Of a DNA stretch of 21,593 nt, positions 6,489-13,571 are shown one piece after another. Position numbers and translations under genes: made by a program. Source of the DNA: RGIG5612 sp045600845 (GTDB taxonomy: Bacteria > Bacillota > Clostridia > Lachnospirales > Lachnospiraceae); assembly GCA_045600845.1 (NCBI GenBank), contig JAZRYR010000018.1, positions 1 through 21,593 on the forward strand, given 5' to 3'. Positions within the stretch are counted from its first letter, which is position 1; every line of letters starts with the position of its first letter. The notes beneath the pieces are model-generated. The model was not told the DNA's origin and searched no databases. It saw only the letters and a program-made list of their open reading frames with translations.

Positions 6489-6567
6489 TAATTTTGCATT
6501 ACTATTCATGAAACAAATAGAAAGATCAAAAGCAGAACAAGAACAACAATCGGCTTTGGAGGAACAA

Positions 6568-9500
6568 ATGATGAAGAAAAGAATCCTTTGTATGATAGTC
6601 ACTATTTTGATGTGTGTTTCACTCCTTCCTGTTTCCGGCTTTGCGGAAGAACTGACGGGGGATGAAGATACGGATCAGTTTTATTCCGTGACGGCAGAAG
6701 AATGTACCGGCGGAACAATAAATCTTACGCAAACCGAATACAAGTCCGGCGATACGGTCGAATTTACGGTTTCGCCCGACGAAGGATTTGATTTCACAGG
6801 GTTGGAAACTGACCCTGAAACGGAAATAACCGACGATAAAGACGGAAACTACAGTTTTATCATGTCGGAATCGGATGTGAGGAAAAGTGCTGTGTTTGAA
6901 ATCCCGTTGACTGTAGATAAGGGTAAATTCGTTTCGGATTTTGGGGTAGGTGCTTATGACTATCATCCATTCGAATGGTCCGATATGAACGATGCGATGG
7001 AAGCCGCCGGATTTTCCCTCTTGTATACCTGCAGAAGCGACCAAAAGCTGATTAAGGGAGGCATTGACCTGAATGATGGTGAAGGCGGGAAATATATTTA
7101 TTTGAGCGAAAAATTTGAGAATAATTTCAATTCCAACCTGGTTACGGGAGTTATTCTTTTAAAAGACAGCGGTCACCCGAATATCTTCAGATACGGAGGG
7201 AAAAATTATAAACCTATTTCCAACTCTCATCAGTTTAGTAAATCCGACGGAAACCTGAATCAGGACGTGAGCAGAGGAGGTACTTTATATTTGTATTATA
7301 CGACCGATGGCGCTGATAAAGGCGACCCCGTTCTGTCAGAACTGATTGTTACTTATTATCCGAATATGTTTTACCGGTATGATTATGTCATGTCTGTCAA
7401 CGAATACACCGATGAAGAGGGGACACACACAACTGTTACGGCTCCCGGGGATGTTGCTGAGAATGGAGCACATGTTTATCTTTACCAGAAATTCCATACC
7501 CATACTCTTTCGCATAAATATGACGAGAATTATCACTGGGATGTGTGCACCGAGTGTGAATATGTTTCAGCAAAAGAACCTCATAATTACAGTTATGTGC
7601 CTCTTGATAACGGCTATCAGCATGATGTTGTATGCAGCTGCAGAAAATATACGGAAAATCATACGGATGCGGACGGTGACCTTTTATGTGATGTCTGCTC
7701 CGCAAAGCTGGCCGCAAAGGCCGATGGCCTGTTTTTTGATACCTTCCTTAATGCGTGGAATTATGCGGTATGGCAGAATCACGATGTAACGATAAACGTT
7801 TTAAAAAATGCTATGATCACCGAAACACCGGAACCGCTTAGAAACCGTAACACTGTAATCGTAACCGGTGCCAAAGGAGTTGAACCTGCTGTAATAGAGC
7901 TTGTAAATAAATACTTTTCAGTAGAGAACGGAACTCTGATAATAGACAATGATGTGAGTTACTATGGTCTGGAAATGGAGAAAATGTTCCGTGTGAGCGG
8001 TACGGCTGCCACTCTTTGCATCAAATCAGGAAATATCAGTGCGAAATACACTTATAAGTCCGGTAACGAAACGATCATAGACGCAGATAAAAGTTCAGAA
8101 GTGGTTATTATGAACGGTAATATATCGGGAGCTGCTTATGCACTGTCTGCCAAAGGCTGCTGGGACGTAAACATTTCCGGAGGAGATTTATCGGGAACAG
8201 AAGCCGCAGTATCTGCCAAAGCGTGCCATAATATAGCAATTAAGTATGGAACGTTCAGCGGTGACAAATGCGGACTTTTCCTTGACAGCGAATCCCATGC
8301 GGAGGTCACAGGCGGTACATTCCGGTCGGGTGGTTCCTGCTCGATTAAAGTCGACAATGGCAGAGTAAAAGATATCTTCCCTGCAGGCTATAACTGCTAC
8401 AGGGAAGACACAGGGAAAAGAGTGGAGATCGAAGACGAAGCCGGAACGGTAGCCGAAAATGTTACAGTCAAATATATTCCTTTTAATATCAGCATCACAT
8501 ACGAGGGAAACGGCGTAGTAGAGTGCAGCGCGAAGAAGGCCTCCTTTGGAGAAATCATACAACTTGTCGTAAAAAGGGAACCAGGAAATCATCTTGAGAA
8601 ATGGGAAACCTCGGATGTTTCTATTTCAGGTGAAAATACATTTGTAATGCCGGATAAGGATGTCCGTATAAAAGCGGTGTTTAAGGAAAACGAATCGGTT
8701 TCATATCTTGACGAAAGCAGAAAGGCACATTCAGTTACAGTTTACGACAAACTGACCCCATATATGACAACGCTTCCTGCAGGCTGGTATGTTGTTGATG
8801 GTAAAGTGAGTATTGATTCACGTATTGAAACAAATGGAGATATCCATCTTATCCTGAAAGACGGAAGTACTCTCGAGGCAAAGAATGGTATTCATGTCGG
8901 AAGTAGCAGCTCTCTTACTGTTTACGGACAGGGTACGGGAGATAATGCAGGTGCTGTTTATACAGCATCACAAAATGACTATTATAATTCCCCAATCGGA
9001 GGAAATGCAGACGAAAGCAGCGGTGAAATAATAATAAACGGCGGTAATATCATTTCCAAAGGCACATACGGCGCAGGTATCGGCGGAGGCGGCGGAAAAT
9101 CGAAAAATAAAGGCGGTACAGGAACTGTTATTATAAATGGAGGCAGAGTCGAAGCTGAAAGCAATTACGGCGCAGGTATCGGCGGAGGATACAACATGGG
9201 AAAGGGTGTTGTCACGATAAACCGCGGTACAGTTATCGGAACCTGCAATTATTACGGAGCGGGTATTGGCGGAGGAATGTATGGCGAAGGAGAAGTTTCA
9301 ATAAACGATGGCACAGTAAATGCTTCAGGAAACGGCTATGCGGCAGGAATCGGAAGTAGTGGATACTCTTATACGGGATGGATTTCGATCACAGGCGGAA
9401 CGGTTGACGCGGTAAGCAAAAGCTCGGTCGCAGGCGCAATCTGTGCAGGCAAGGACGGCTTTATCAGAATCTTTCCATTTGGAAGATATTCACTTGAAGT

Positions 9501-9972
9501 AAAGACAGAAAACAATCAGGAAATAACCGGTTCACCTTTCAATTCCGAAATAGAGATAGCAGATAAATTGGAAGGGAAAAAAGAAGTTCATATAAAAAAG
9601 GTTCTTACGGAGCCGGTAATAGATACCGTAACAATCAGCTTCAATATGAACGGCCACGGAGGGGAGATTCCTGCCCAGACGGTAAGTGTGGGATCCCTGG
9701 TATCAAGACCTGCTGACCCGCAGGATTCCGGATACACTTTCAAAGGCTGGTACGGCGATTGCGAGTTCAAGATACCGTTTGACTTTGATGCTACGGTAAA
9801 TGCGGATACGGTCATTTATGCAAAATGGGAAAAGAACCAAAATAAACCAACGAATCCGAATACAGGGGACGAAAACAATAAGATGCTCTGGATTATTCTT
9901 ACTATAGCAGGAGCAGCATTACTTACGGCAGCTGTTATCGGTAGAAAGATAAAAATTTGCCGGAGAAAATAA
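6568..9972 (+). CDS. Large InlB-repeat cell-surface protein with sortase-like C-terminus
   Basis: This is an 1134-residue exported surface protein. The start at 6568 is chosen because GGAGG sits 6 bases upstream and the promoter lies at 6462-6470. The next ATG (6571) is also possible. A signal peptide covers residues 1-26, with likely cleavage GFA|EE. A first divergent InlB-type B-repeat spans about 37-111. A module with GGKYIYL and GGTLYLYYTTD motifs spans about 112-310. A His/Cys-rich segment with CTEC, CSC and CDVC clusters (about 311-382) could bind metal. A beta-helix-like region (about 385-610) is rich in G-N/G-T turns. A second B-repeat (about 639-708) has TFVMPDKDVRIKAVF. A glycine-rich GAGIGGG repeat block covers about 810-968. 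A Listeria-Bacteroides-type repeat (about 1021-1089) has GYTFKGWY and YAKW. The C-terminus has NPNTGD (1096-1101), a hydrophobic segment and a basic RRK tail, the layout of a sortase signal. The likely role is adhesion or carbohydrate interaction. The ligand is unknown and no sortase is present in the window. Confidence 0.85.
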   Translation: MMKKRILCMIVTILMCVSLLPVSGFAEELTGDEDTDQFYSVTAEECTGGTINLTQTEYKSGDTVEFTVSPDEGFDFTGLETDPETEITDDKDGNYSFIMSESDVRKSAVFEIPLTVDKGKFVSDFGVGAYDYHPFEWSDMNDAMEAAGFSLLYTCRSDQKLIKGGIDLNDGEGGKYIYLSEKFENNFNSNLVTGVILLKDSGHPNIFRYGGKNYKPISNSHQFSKSDGNLNQDVSRGGTLYLYYTTDGADKGDPVLSELIVTYYPNMFYRYDYVMSVNEYTDEEGTHTTVTAPGDVAENGAHVYLYQKFHTHTLSHKYDENYHWDVCTECEYVSAKEPHNYSYVPLDNGYQHDVVCSCRKYTENHTDADGDLLCDVCSAKLAAKADGLFFDTFLNAWNYAVWQNHDVTINVLKNAMITETPEPLRNRNTVIVTGAKGVEPAVIELVNKYFSVENGTLIIDNDVSYYGLEMEKMFRVSGTAATLCIKSGNISAKYTYKSGNETIIDADKSSEVVIMNGNISGAAYALSAKGCWDVNISGGDLSGTEAAVSAKACHNIAIKYGTFSGDKCGLFLDSESHAEVTGGTFRSGGSCSIKVDNGRVKDIFPAGYNCYREDTGKRVEIEDEAGTVAENVTVKYIPFNISITYEGNGVVECSAKKASFGEIIQLVVKREPGNHLEKWETSDVSISGENTFVMPDKDVRIKAVFKENESVSYLDESRKAHSVTVYDKLTPYMTTLPAGWYVVDGKVSIDSRIETNGDIHLILKDGSTLEAKNGIHVGSSSSLTVYGQGTGDNAGAVYTASQNDYYNSPIGGNADESSGEIIINGGNIISKGTYGAGIGGGGGKSKNKGGTGTVIINGGRVEAESNYGAGIGGGYNMGKGVVTINRGTVIGTCNYYGAGIGGGMYGEGEVSINDGTVNASGNGYAAGIGSSGYSYTGWISITGGTVDAVSKSSVAGAICAGKDGFIRIFPFGRYSLEVKTENNQEITGSPFNSEIEIADKLEGKKEVHIKKVLTEPVIDTVTISFNMNGHGGEIPAQTVSVGSLVSRPADPQDSGYTFKGWYGDCEFKIPFDFDATVNADTVIYAKWEKNQNKPTNPNTGDENNKMLWIILTIAGAALLTAAVIGRKIKICRRK
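9067..9486 (+). repeat. Five degenerate 28-33-codon repeats (GAGIGGG) in the surface protein gene
   Basis: The units begin near 9067, 9166, 9253, 9337 and 9427, with spacings of 33, 29, 28 and 30 codons. Each has Y-GAGIGGG or a decayed version (AAGIGSS, VAGAICA), followed by a V/I-x-INGG-strand pattern. Copies one and two share more than 20 identical bases, suggesting fairly recent duplication or recombination. Decay toward the C-terminal copies is visible. The pattern fits rungs of a parallel beta-helix. Confidence 0.75.
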
Positions 9973-10018
9973 AGCCATAAGTTTTAAATGCGTCTTTGTA
10001 TTCAGGACGAACTGCATA

Positions 10019-10053
10019 AAGCCCGGCGGTTTTCAATAAGCCGGCGGGCTTTT
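10019..10053 (+). terminator. Rho-independent terminator after the surface protein gene
   Basis: AAGCCCG (10019-10025) pairs with CGGGCTT (10045-10051). After one G-G mismatch a further 3-bp inner stem forms, and a TTTTG tail follows. It lies 47 bp past the stop of the surface protein gene and separates that gene from the next transcription unit. Confidence 0.75.
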
Positions 10054-10096
10054 GTGAAGGAAACTGAAACACAGAGAAGCATTCTGAAAAACTATA

Positions 10097-10125
10097 TGGC
10101 AAGATAATTGCAGATGATGTATAAT
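10097..10125 (+). promoter_or_regulatory. Candidate promoter of the small membrane protein gene
   Basis: A consensus -10 TATAAT lies at 10120-10125, about 77 bp before the start codon. The -35 position (TGGCAA, 10097-10102) matches poorly. The preceding terminator at 10019-10053 makes a new promoter here likely. Confidence 0.45.
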
Positions 10126-10201
10126 ACAAAAGATTATTTGCAGCCGGCAAAGTGGTCAGCGGAGAGAACTGGAAACTTTGCTGTTATTGGGAGGTTTTGA
10201 A

Positions 10202-10582
10202 ATGAAATTATGTTCAATAAAATTTAAATTGATCATTGCTTCTGTTATCACATTCTTGACGACATTGGGCACCACGGTATTCACATTTGCAGAAGAAAGA
10301 GGAACCTATACGGTTCCGGTAATAGAGGATAAAATAATCTTTATTGGTGGTGGTATTTTTGCCGCTGTTGTTGTTATTGGTACCTGCATTTTTGGATTTA
10401 TCCTCCGAAGAGCCCAGAACAGAGCCCATAAGGAATGGCTGGATGCCAATAATATGACGGACGAAGAACTGAATCAGCAGGCGAAAGAATATAAAATCAG
10501 AGAAAAACAGCGTAAAAAAGAAATGAGAGCCAGAAAGAAAGCCAGAAAACAGGCCATAAGACAGATGAAAAAACAAAAGTAA
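10202..10582 (+). CDS. Small two-segment membrane protein with basic C-terminal helix, unknown function
   Basis: This is a 126-residue protein that matches no family I can name. The start at 10202 is chosen over the one 24 bases upstream because GGGAGG (10189-10194) is correctly spaced only for the later ATG. Residues 1-30 look like a signal peptide or first membrane segment ending FTFA. Residues 45-68 form a clear transmembrane helix (IIFIGGGIFAAVVVIG). A charged helix follows (75-126), with NMTDEELNQQAKEY and then a very Lys/Arg-rich coiled-coil-like tail. The likely topology is a short extracellular loop with the basic tail in the cytoplasm, where it could touch nucleic acid or acidic membrane lipids. 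The URO-D-family gene starts 49 bp downstream with no terminator between, so the two may be co-transcribed. Confidence 0.75.
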   Translation: MKLCSIKFKLIIASVITFLTTLGTTVFTFAEERGTYTVPVIEDKIIFIGGGIFAAVVVIGTCIFGFILRRAQNRAHKEWLDANNMTDEELNQQAKEYKIREKQRKKEMRARKKARKQAIRQMKKQK

Positions 10583-10631
10583 GAAATTAAATTGTATTGG
10601 TAAGAAGGTTATGATAAAGGGGGAAAGAAAA

Positions 10632-11663
10632 ATGTTAACAGTAAAAGAAAATGTCAGAGAAACATTAAAAAAAGACGGACATCCGGATCGTTTTGTTAAC
10701 CAGTTTGAATATTTGGGAATGACTTTCAGTCCTCAGGGCGGTGCAGGCGCCAGACCTGTTTATGGAGGACCGGCAGTTCAGAATGCATGGGGCGTTTATA
10801 CGCAGTGGCCGGAAGGAACCCCAGGCCCATTCCCGGTACATACTCCGGAAAAAATTGTTATTAAAGATATTGAGCATTGGCAGGATTATGTAAAAGTTCC
10901 TAAGGCTTCCGGTTTTTCCGATGCAGAGTGGGAATTCCCTTTAAAGATTGCAGAAAACATCGATAAAGAGAATCAGTTCTTGTGCTCCATGGTAGCTCCT
11001 GGATTATTTGAACAGTGCCATCATTTAATGGAAATCCAGAGATTCCTTATGGCTTTCTACGAGAACCCAGACGAACTTCATGAAATCATCAATGTTCTGA
11101 AAGATTATGAACTGGAAATGGCAGAAGAAACATGTTCCCATCTTCATCCGGAAGCAGTATTCCATCATGATGACTGGGGCAGCCAGCTGTCAACCTTCAT
11201 CTCTCCTGCGATGTTCGAGGATTTCTTCGTAGAACCTTATAAAGAGATTTACGGCTACTATCATGACCATGGCGTAGAGCTGATTGTTCACCACGCAGAT
11301 TCTTACTGTGCAACCTTAGTTCCGGATATGATTGAAATCGGAATTGATATCTGGCAGGGTGCCATGAGCACGAACAACATTCCGGCTCTGGTAGAGGAAT
11401 ATAAGGGACAGATTGCTATTATGTCTGGTATCGACTCTGCATGGGTTGATAATCCAGAGAACTCTCGTGAGAATACAAAAGCATGGGTTAAGAAAGTCCT
11501 TGACGAATATGAAACCCCGAATGGATTTATTCCTTGCATCACGCAGGGAGGCCCTATGAGCACTTTCAAGGGTGTTTATACAGATGCCTGTGAAGAAATA
11601 GCTGCTTACAATCAGGAAAGATTCGGCGTAAGCTCCAATGTTGGTTCTGGATTTGGCAGATAA
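10632..11663 (+). CDS. Uroporphyrinogen-decarboxylase (URO-D) superfamily protein
   Basis: This 343-residue soluble protein has the URO-D/cobalamin-methyltransferase TIM-barrel pattern. HHDDWGSQ (178-185) corresponds to the family's DD-G core. VELIVHHADSYCATLVPDMIEIGIDIWQ (217-242) corresponds to the H-x-C-G...L...IE.G.D block, and IPCITQGGPMS (300-310) lies near the barrel end. The start at 10632 has AAGGGGG upstream; the frame opens 21 bases earlier but without a ribosome site. It is stand-alone with no heme genes nearby, so true HemE is unlikely. Relatives such as MtaA, MtbA or CmuA transfer methyl groups between corrinoid proteins and thiols through zinc. Here the usual H-x-C zinc ligand pair reads H221-A-D223, so the cysteine is replaced and thiol methyl transfer by the standard mechanism is doubtful. 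Function is unknown beyond superfamily. A strong terminator follows. Confidence 0.8.
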   Translation: MLTVKENVRETLKKDGHPDRFVNQFEYLGMTFSPQGGAGARPVYGGPAVQNAWGVYTQWPEGTPGPFPVHTPEKIVIKDIEHWQDYVKVPKASGFSDAEWEFPLKIAENIDKENQFLCSMVAPGLFEQCHHLMEIQRFLMAFYENPDELHEIINVLKDYELEMAEETCSHLHPEAVFHHDDWGSQLSTFISPAMFEDFFVEPYKEIYGYYHDHGVELIVHHADSYCATLVPDMIEIGIDIWQGAMSTNNIPALVEEYKGQIAIMSGIDSAWVDNPENSRENTKAWVKKVLDEYETPNGFIPCITQGGPMSTFKGVYTDACEEIAAYNQERFGVSSNVGSGFGR

Positions 11664-11695
11664 TTGATTTGTTGTAACGGATTTTTACTGTGGAG

Positions 11696-11727
11696 GGATG
11701 TGAGAAAACTCACATCCTTTATTTTTT
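11696..11727 (+). terminator. Strong rho-independent terminator
   Basis: A perfect 9-bp stem, GGATGTGAG (11696-11704) and CTCACATCC (11709-11717), encloses an AAAA loop and is followed by TTTATTTTTT. It ends the URO-D-family transcript 33 bp after its stop codon. Confidence 0.92.
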
Positions 11728-11800
11728 GATTGTTATTCTCCAGGACTTCGACTTAGTAGGAAACAACAGAAAAAAGAAAAGTGGATTTATCAAAGGCAAG

Positions 11801-11880
11801 TCAATGTAAACAGCGGGTAAACCACAATAAATTGAGAAATTCTTCTGTAAACCGCACAATATGTGGTGTGTTTACATTGA
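11801..11880. repeat. Long inverted repeat and GTAAAC cluster upstream of folA
   Basis: TCAATGTAAACA (11801-11812) and TGTTTACATTGA (11869-11880) are perfect 12-bp inverted arms. Inside, ACCACA (11821-11826) and TGTGGT (11862-11867) extend the stem after an uneven bulge. GTAAAC occurs three times (11806, 11817, 11847) and its complement GTTTAC once (11870), so alternative pairings exist. The right arm overlaps the -35 of the folA promoter candidate. The rest of the 339-bp gap from 11664 to the folA start holds only the terminator at 11696-11727 and this promoter. No gene or known riboswitch was seen. Confidence 0.65.
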
Positions 11881-11905
11881 TTTTAAGGGCATCTTTTGGT
11901 ATCAT
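11877..11905 (+). promoter_or_regulatory. Candidate promoter of the folA-trpS-parE-parC run
   Basis: TTGATT (11877-11882) and TATCAT (11900-11905, 5 of 6 to consensus) are separated by exactly 17 bp. The start would be near 11912, with a leader of about 90 bases before folA. The GTAAAC palindrome arm (11869-11880) covers its -35, which suggests repression. Confidence 0.55.
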
Positions 11906-12002
11906 TAACTATCTGTGGGCTTAGCTTAATTTTCACTATGCAGAATCGGCATTTGACGGAAGTTGGAGTTGCTTTCGGTTCATGCCAGAAAGAGAGAATT
12001 AC

Positions 12003-12506
12003 ATGATTCAAGCGATAGTAGCAGTAGACAAAAACTGGGCGATAGGAAAGAATGGCAAACTACTGACCAATATTCCGGATGATCAGAGGTTTTTCCGGCA
12101 GACGACGACCAACCAGGTTGTCATTATGGGAAGGAAAACGCTGGAAAGTCTGCCTCAGGGAAAACCTCTTCCAAACCGGGTAAATATTATTCTGACCAGA
12201 AACCCGGCATATAAAAACAAAGATGTAACGGTAGCTCATTCGGTGGAGGAAGCTTTAGCAGAAGCCAGTCGATATGATGCAGACATATTTATTGCCGGCG
12301 GGGAAGAGATTTATAAACAGATGTTGGATTATTGTGATGAGGCGTTGGTAACGTTCATCGATTATGCTTATCAGGCCACGGATTATTTTCCAAATCTGGA
12401 TAAGAAGGCAGAATGGGTATTGGCAGCAGAATCGGAGGAACAGACCCATTTTGATGTGATCTACTACTTCCGGAAATATGTAAAAAGAAAAGATTTCAGA
12501 GAATAA
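12003..12506 (+). CDS. folA: Dihydrofolate reductase
   Basis: This 167-residue cytosolic enzyme reduces dihydrofolate to tetrahydrofolate with NADPH, feeding thymidylate, purine and methionine synthesis. The start at 12003 gives the normal DHFR N-terminus (MIQAIVAVDKNWAIG) and has an AGAGAGA ribosome site. The upstream ATG at 11982 is poorly placed. Landmarks include the substrate-binding acid D27 in NIPDDQRFF, VVIMGRKTLES (39-49), PLPNRVNIILTR (56-66, NADPH phosphate site) and FIAGGEEIY (96-104, the cofactor GG). The position equivalent to E. coli Trp22 is threonine (LLT22N), and Trp30 is Phe. Both changes line the folate/inhibitor pocket. The gene heads a same-strand series, with trpS 49 bp downstream. 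thyA is not in the window. Confidence 0.95.
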   Translation: MIQAIVAVDKNWAIGKNGKLLTNIPDDQRFFRQTTTNQVVIMGRKTLESLPQGKPLPNRVNIILTRNPAYKNKDVTVAHSVEEALAEASRYDADIFIAGGEEIYKQMLDYCDEALVTFIDYAYQATDYFPNLDKKAEWVLAAESEEQTHFDVIYYFRKYVKRKDFRE

Positions 12507-12555
12507 TTAACAAATTAAAATAGAGAATTACTGATCATAGAAAGGGAGAAACAAA

Positions 12556-13560
12556 ATGATTAACGATAAAAAAGTACTTTACAGTGCAATGCAGGCTACC
12601 GGTGTTTTACATATCGGCAATTACTTTGGAGCATTAAAAAACTGGGTAAATTTAAGTGATGAATTCGAGTGCTTTTATGCAGTAGCGGACCTTCACGCCC
12701 TGACGATCCGTAGAGACCCGGCAGAATTAAGAAGAAGTGCCAGAAACGTACTTATGATGTATATTGCTGCTGGCTTAGATCCAGAAAAGAACTGTATCTA
12801 TTATCAGTCCAGCGTTCCGGCTCATGCAGAATTAGCTTGGATCATGAACTGCTTCACCTATATCGGAGAACTGAACCGTATGACCCAGTTTAAAGATAAA
12901 AGTGCAAAACATGCAGATAACATTAACGCAGGCCTGTTAACTTATCCGGTACTGATGGCTTGTGACATTCTTCTTTATCAGGCGGACGTTGTTCCGGTAG
13001 GTATTGACCAGAAACAGCATCTGGAACTGACCAGGGACATTGCAGAACGATTCAACGGAATTTATGGGGATGTATTCACGATTCCGGAAGCTTACATCGG
13101 AAAAGCAGGAGCCAGAATCATGAGCCTGGCAGATCCGACCAAGAAGATGAGTAAATCGGATGAAAACCAGAACAGCGTAGTTTATGTACTGGATGATAAA
13201 GACACGGTTATCCGTAAATTCAAGAGAGCAATTACAGATTCCGATTCCCAGATTCTGTATTCTGAAGATAAGCCAGGTATTATGAATCTGATCGATATTT
13301 ATTGTGCAGCTACCGGAAAAGCTTCGGCAGATGTAGAAAAAGAATTCGACGGAAAAGGCTATGGGGAATTTAAATTGGCCGTCGGAGAAACCGTTGCCGA
13401 TGCGTTAGTTCCGGTAAGAGAACGTTATGCCCAGTTAGAAAAAGACAAGGCATATGTCGATGGAATCATCAAGGAAAATACGGAAAAAGCCAGCTATTTT
13501 GCAAACAAGACCTTAAGAAAGGTTCAGAAGAAAGTCGGACTTCCTGAGAGAATCAAATAA
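12556..13560 (+). CDS. trpS: Tryptophan-tRNA ligase
   Basis: This is a 334-residue class I aminoacyl-tRNA synthetase that charges tRNA-Trp in the cytosol, of normal bacterial TrpRS length. The HIGH signature is H19-I-G-N22 within QATGVLHIGNYFGALKNW. The KMSKS loop is exact at K197-S201. Between them MACDILLYQADVVPVGIDQKQH is the characteristic tryptophan/dimer-interface region. AGGGAG sits 8-9 bases before the ATG. The parE ribosome site overlaps the end of trpS and only 11 bases separate the genes, which argues for translational coupling. No tryptophan T-box is visible in the 49-bp upstream gap, so regulation is probably through the upstream folA promoter. Confidence 0.97.
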   Translation: MINDKKVLYSAMQATGVLHIGNYFGALKNWVNLSDEFECFYAVADLHALTIRRDPAELRRSARNVLMMYIAAGLDPEKNCIYYQSSVPAHAELAWIMNCFTYIGELNRMTQFKDKSAKHADNINAGLLTYPVLMACDILLYQADVVPVGIDQKQHLELTRDIAERFNGIYGDVFTIPEAYIGKAGARIMSLADPTKKMSKSDENQNSVVYVLDDKDTVIRKFKRAITDSDSQILYSEDKPGIMNLIDIYCAATGKASADVEKEFDGKGYGEFKLAVGETVADALVPVRERYAQLEKDKAYVDGIIKENTEKASYFANKTLRKVQKKVGLPERIK

Positions 13561-13571
13561 GAGGGTATTTC

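Noticed and set aside
6439..6567. Upstream extension of the surface protein from 6439
   Set aside because: The extended -10 promoter (6462-6470) lies inside it and the GGAGG site serves the ATG at 6568. The signal peptide only makes sense from the later start.
9067..9486. CRISPR-like array in the glycine-rich repeats
   Set aside because: The repeats are degenerate, in frame with the surface protein and at codon-multiple spacing. They encode beta-helix rungs and have no unique spacers.
11906..12002. Possible tetrahydrofolate riboswitch upstream of folA
   Set aside because: No conserved THF-riboswitch core sequence or long-range pairing was recognised.
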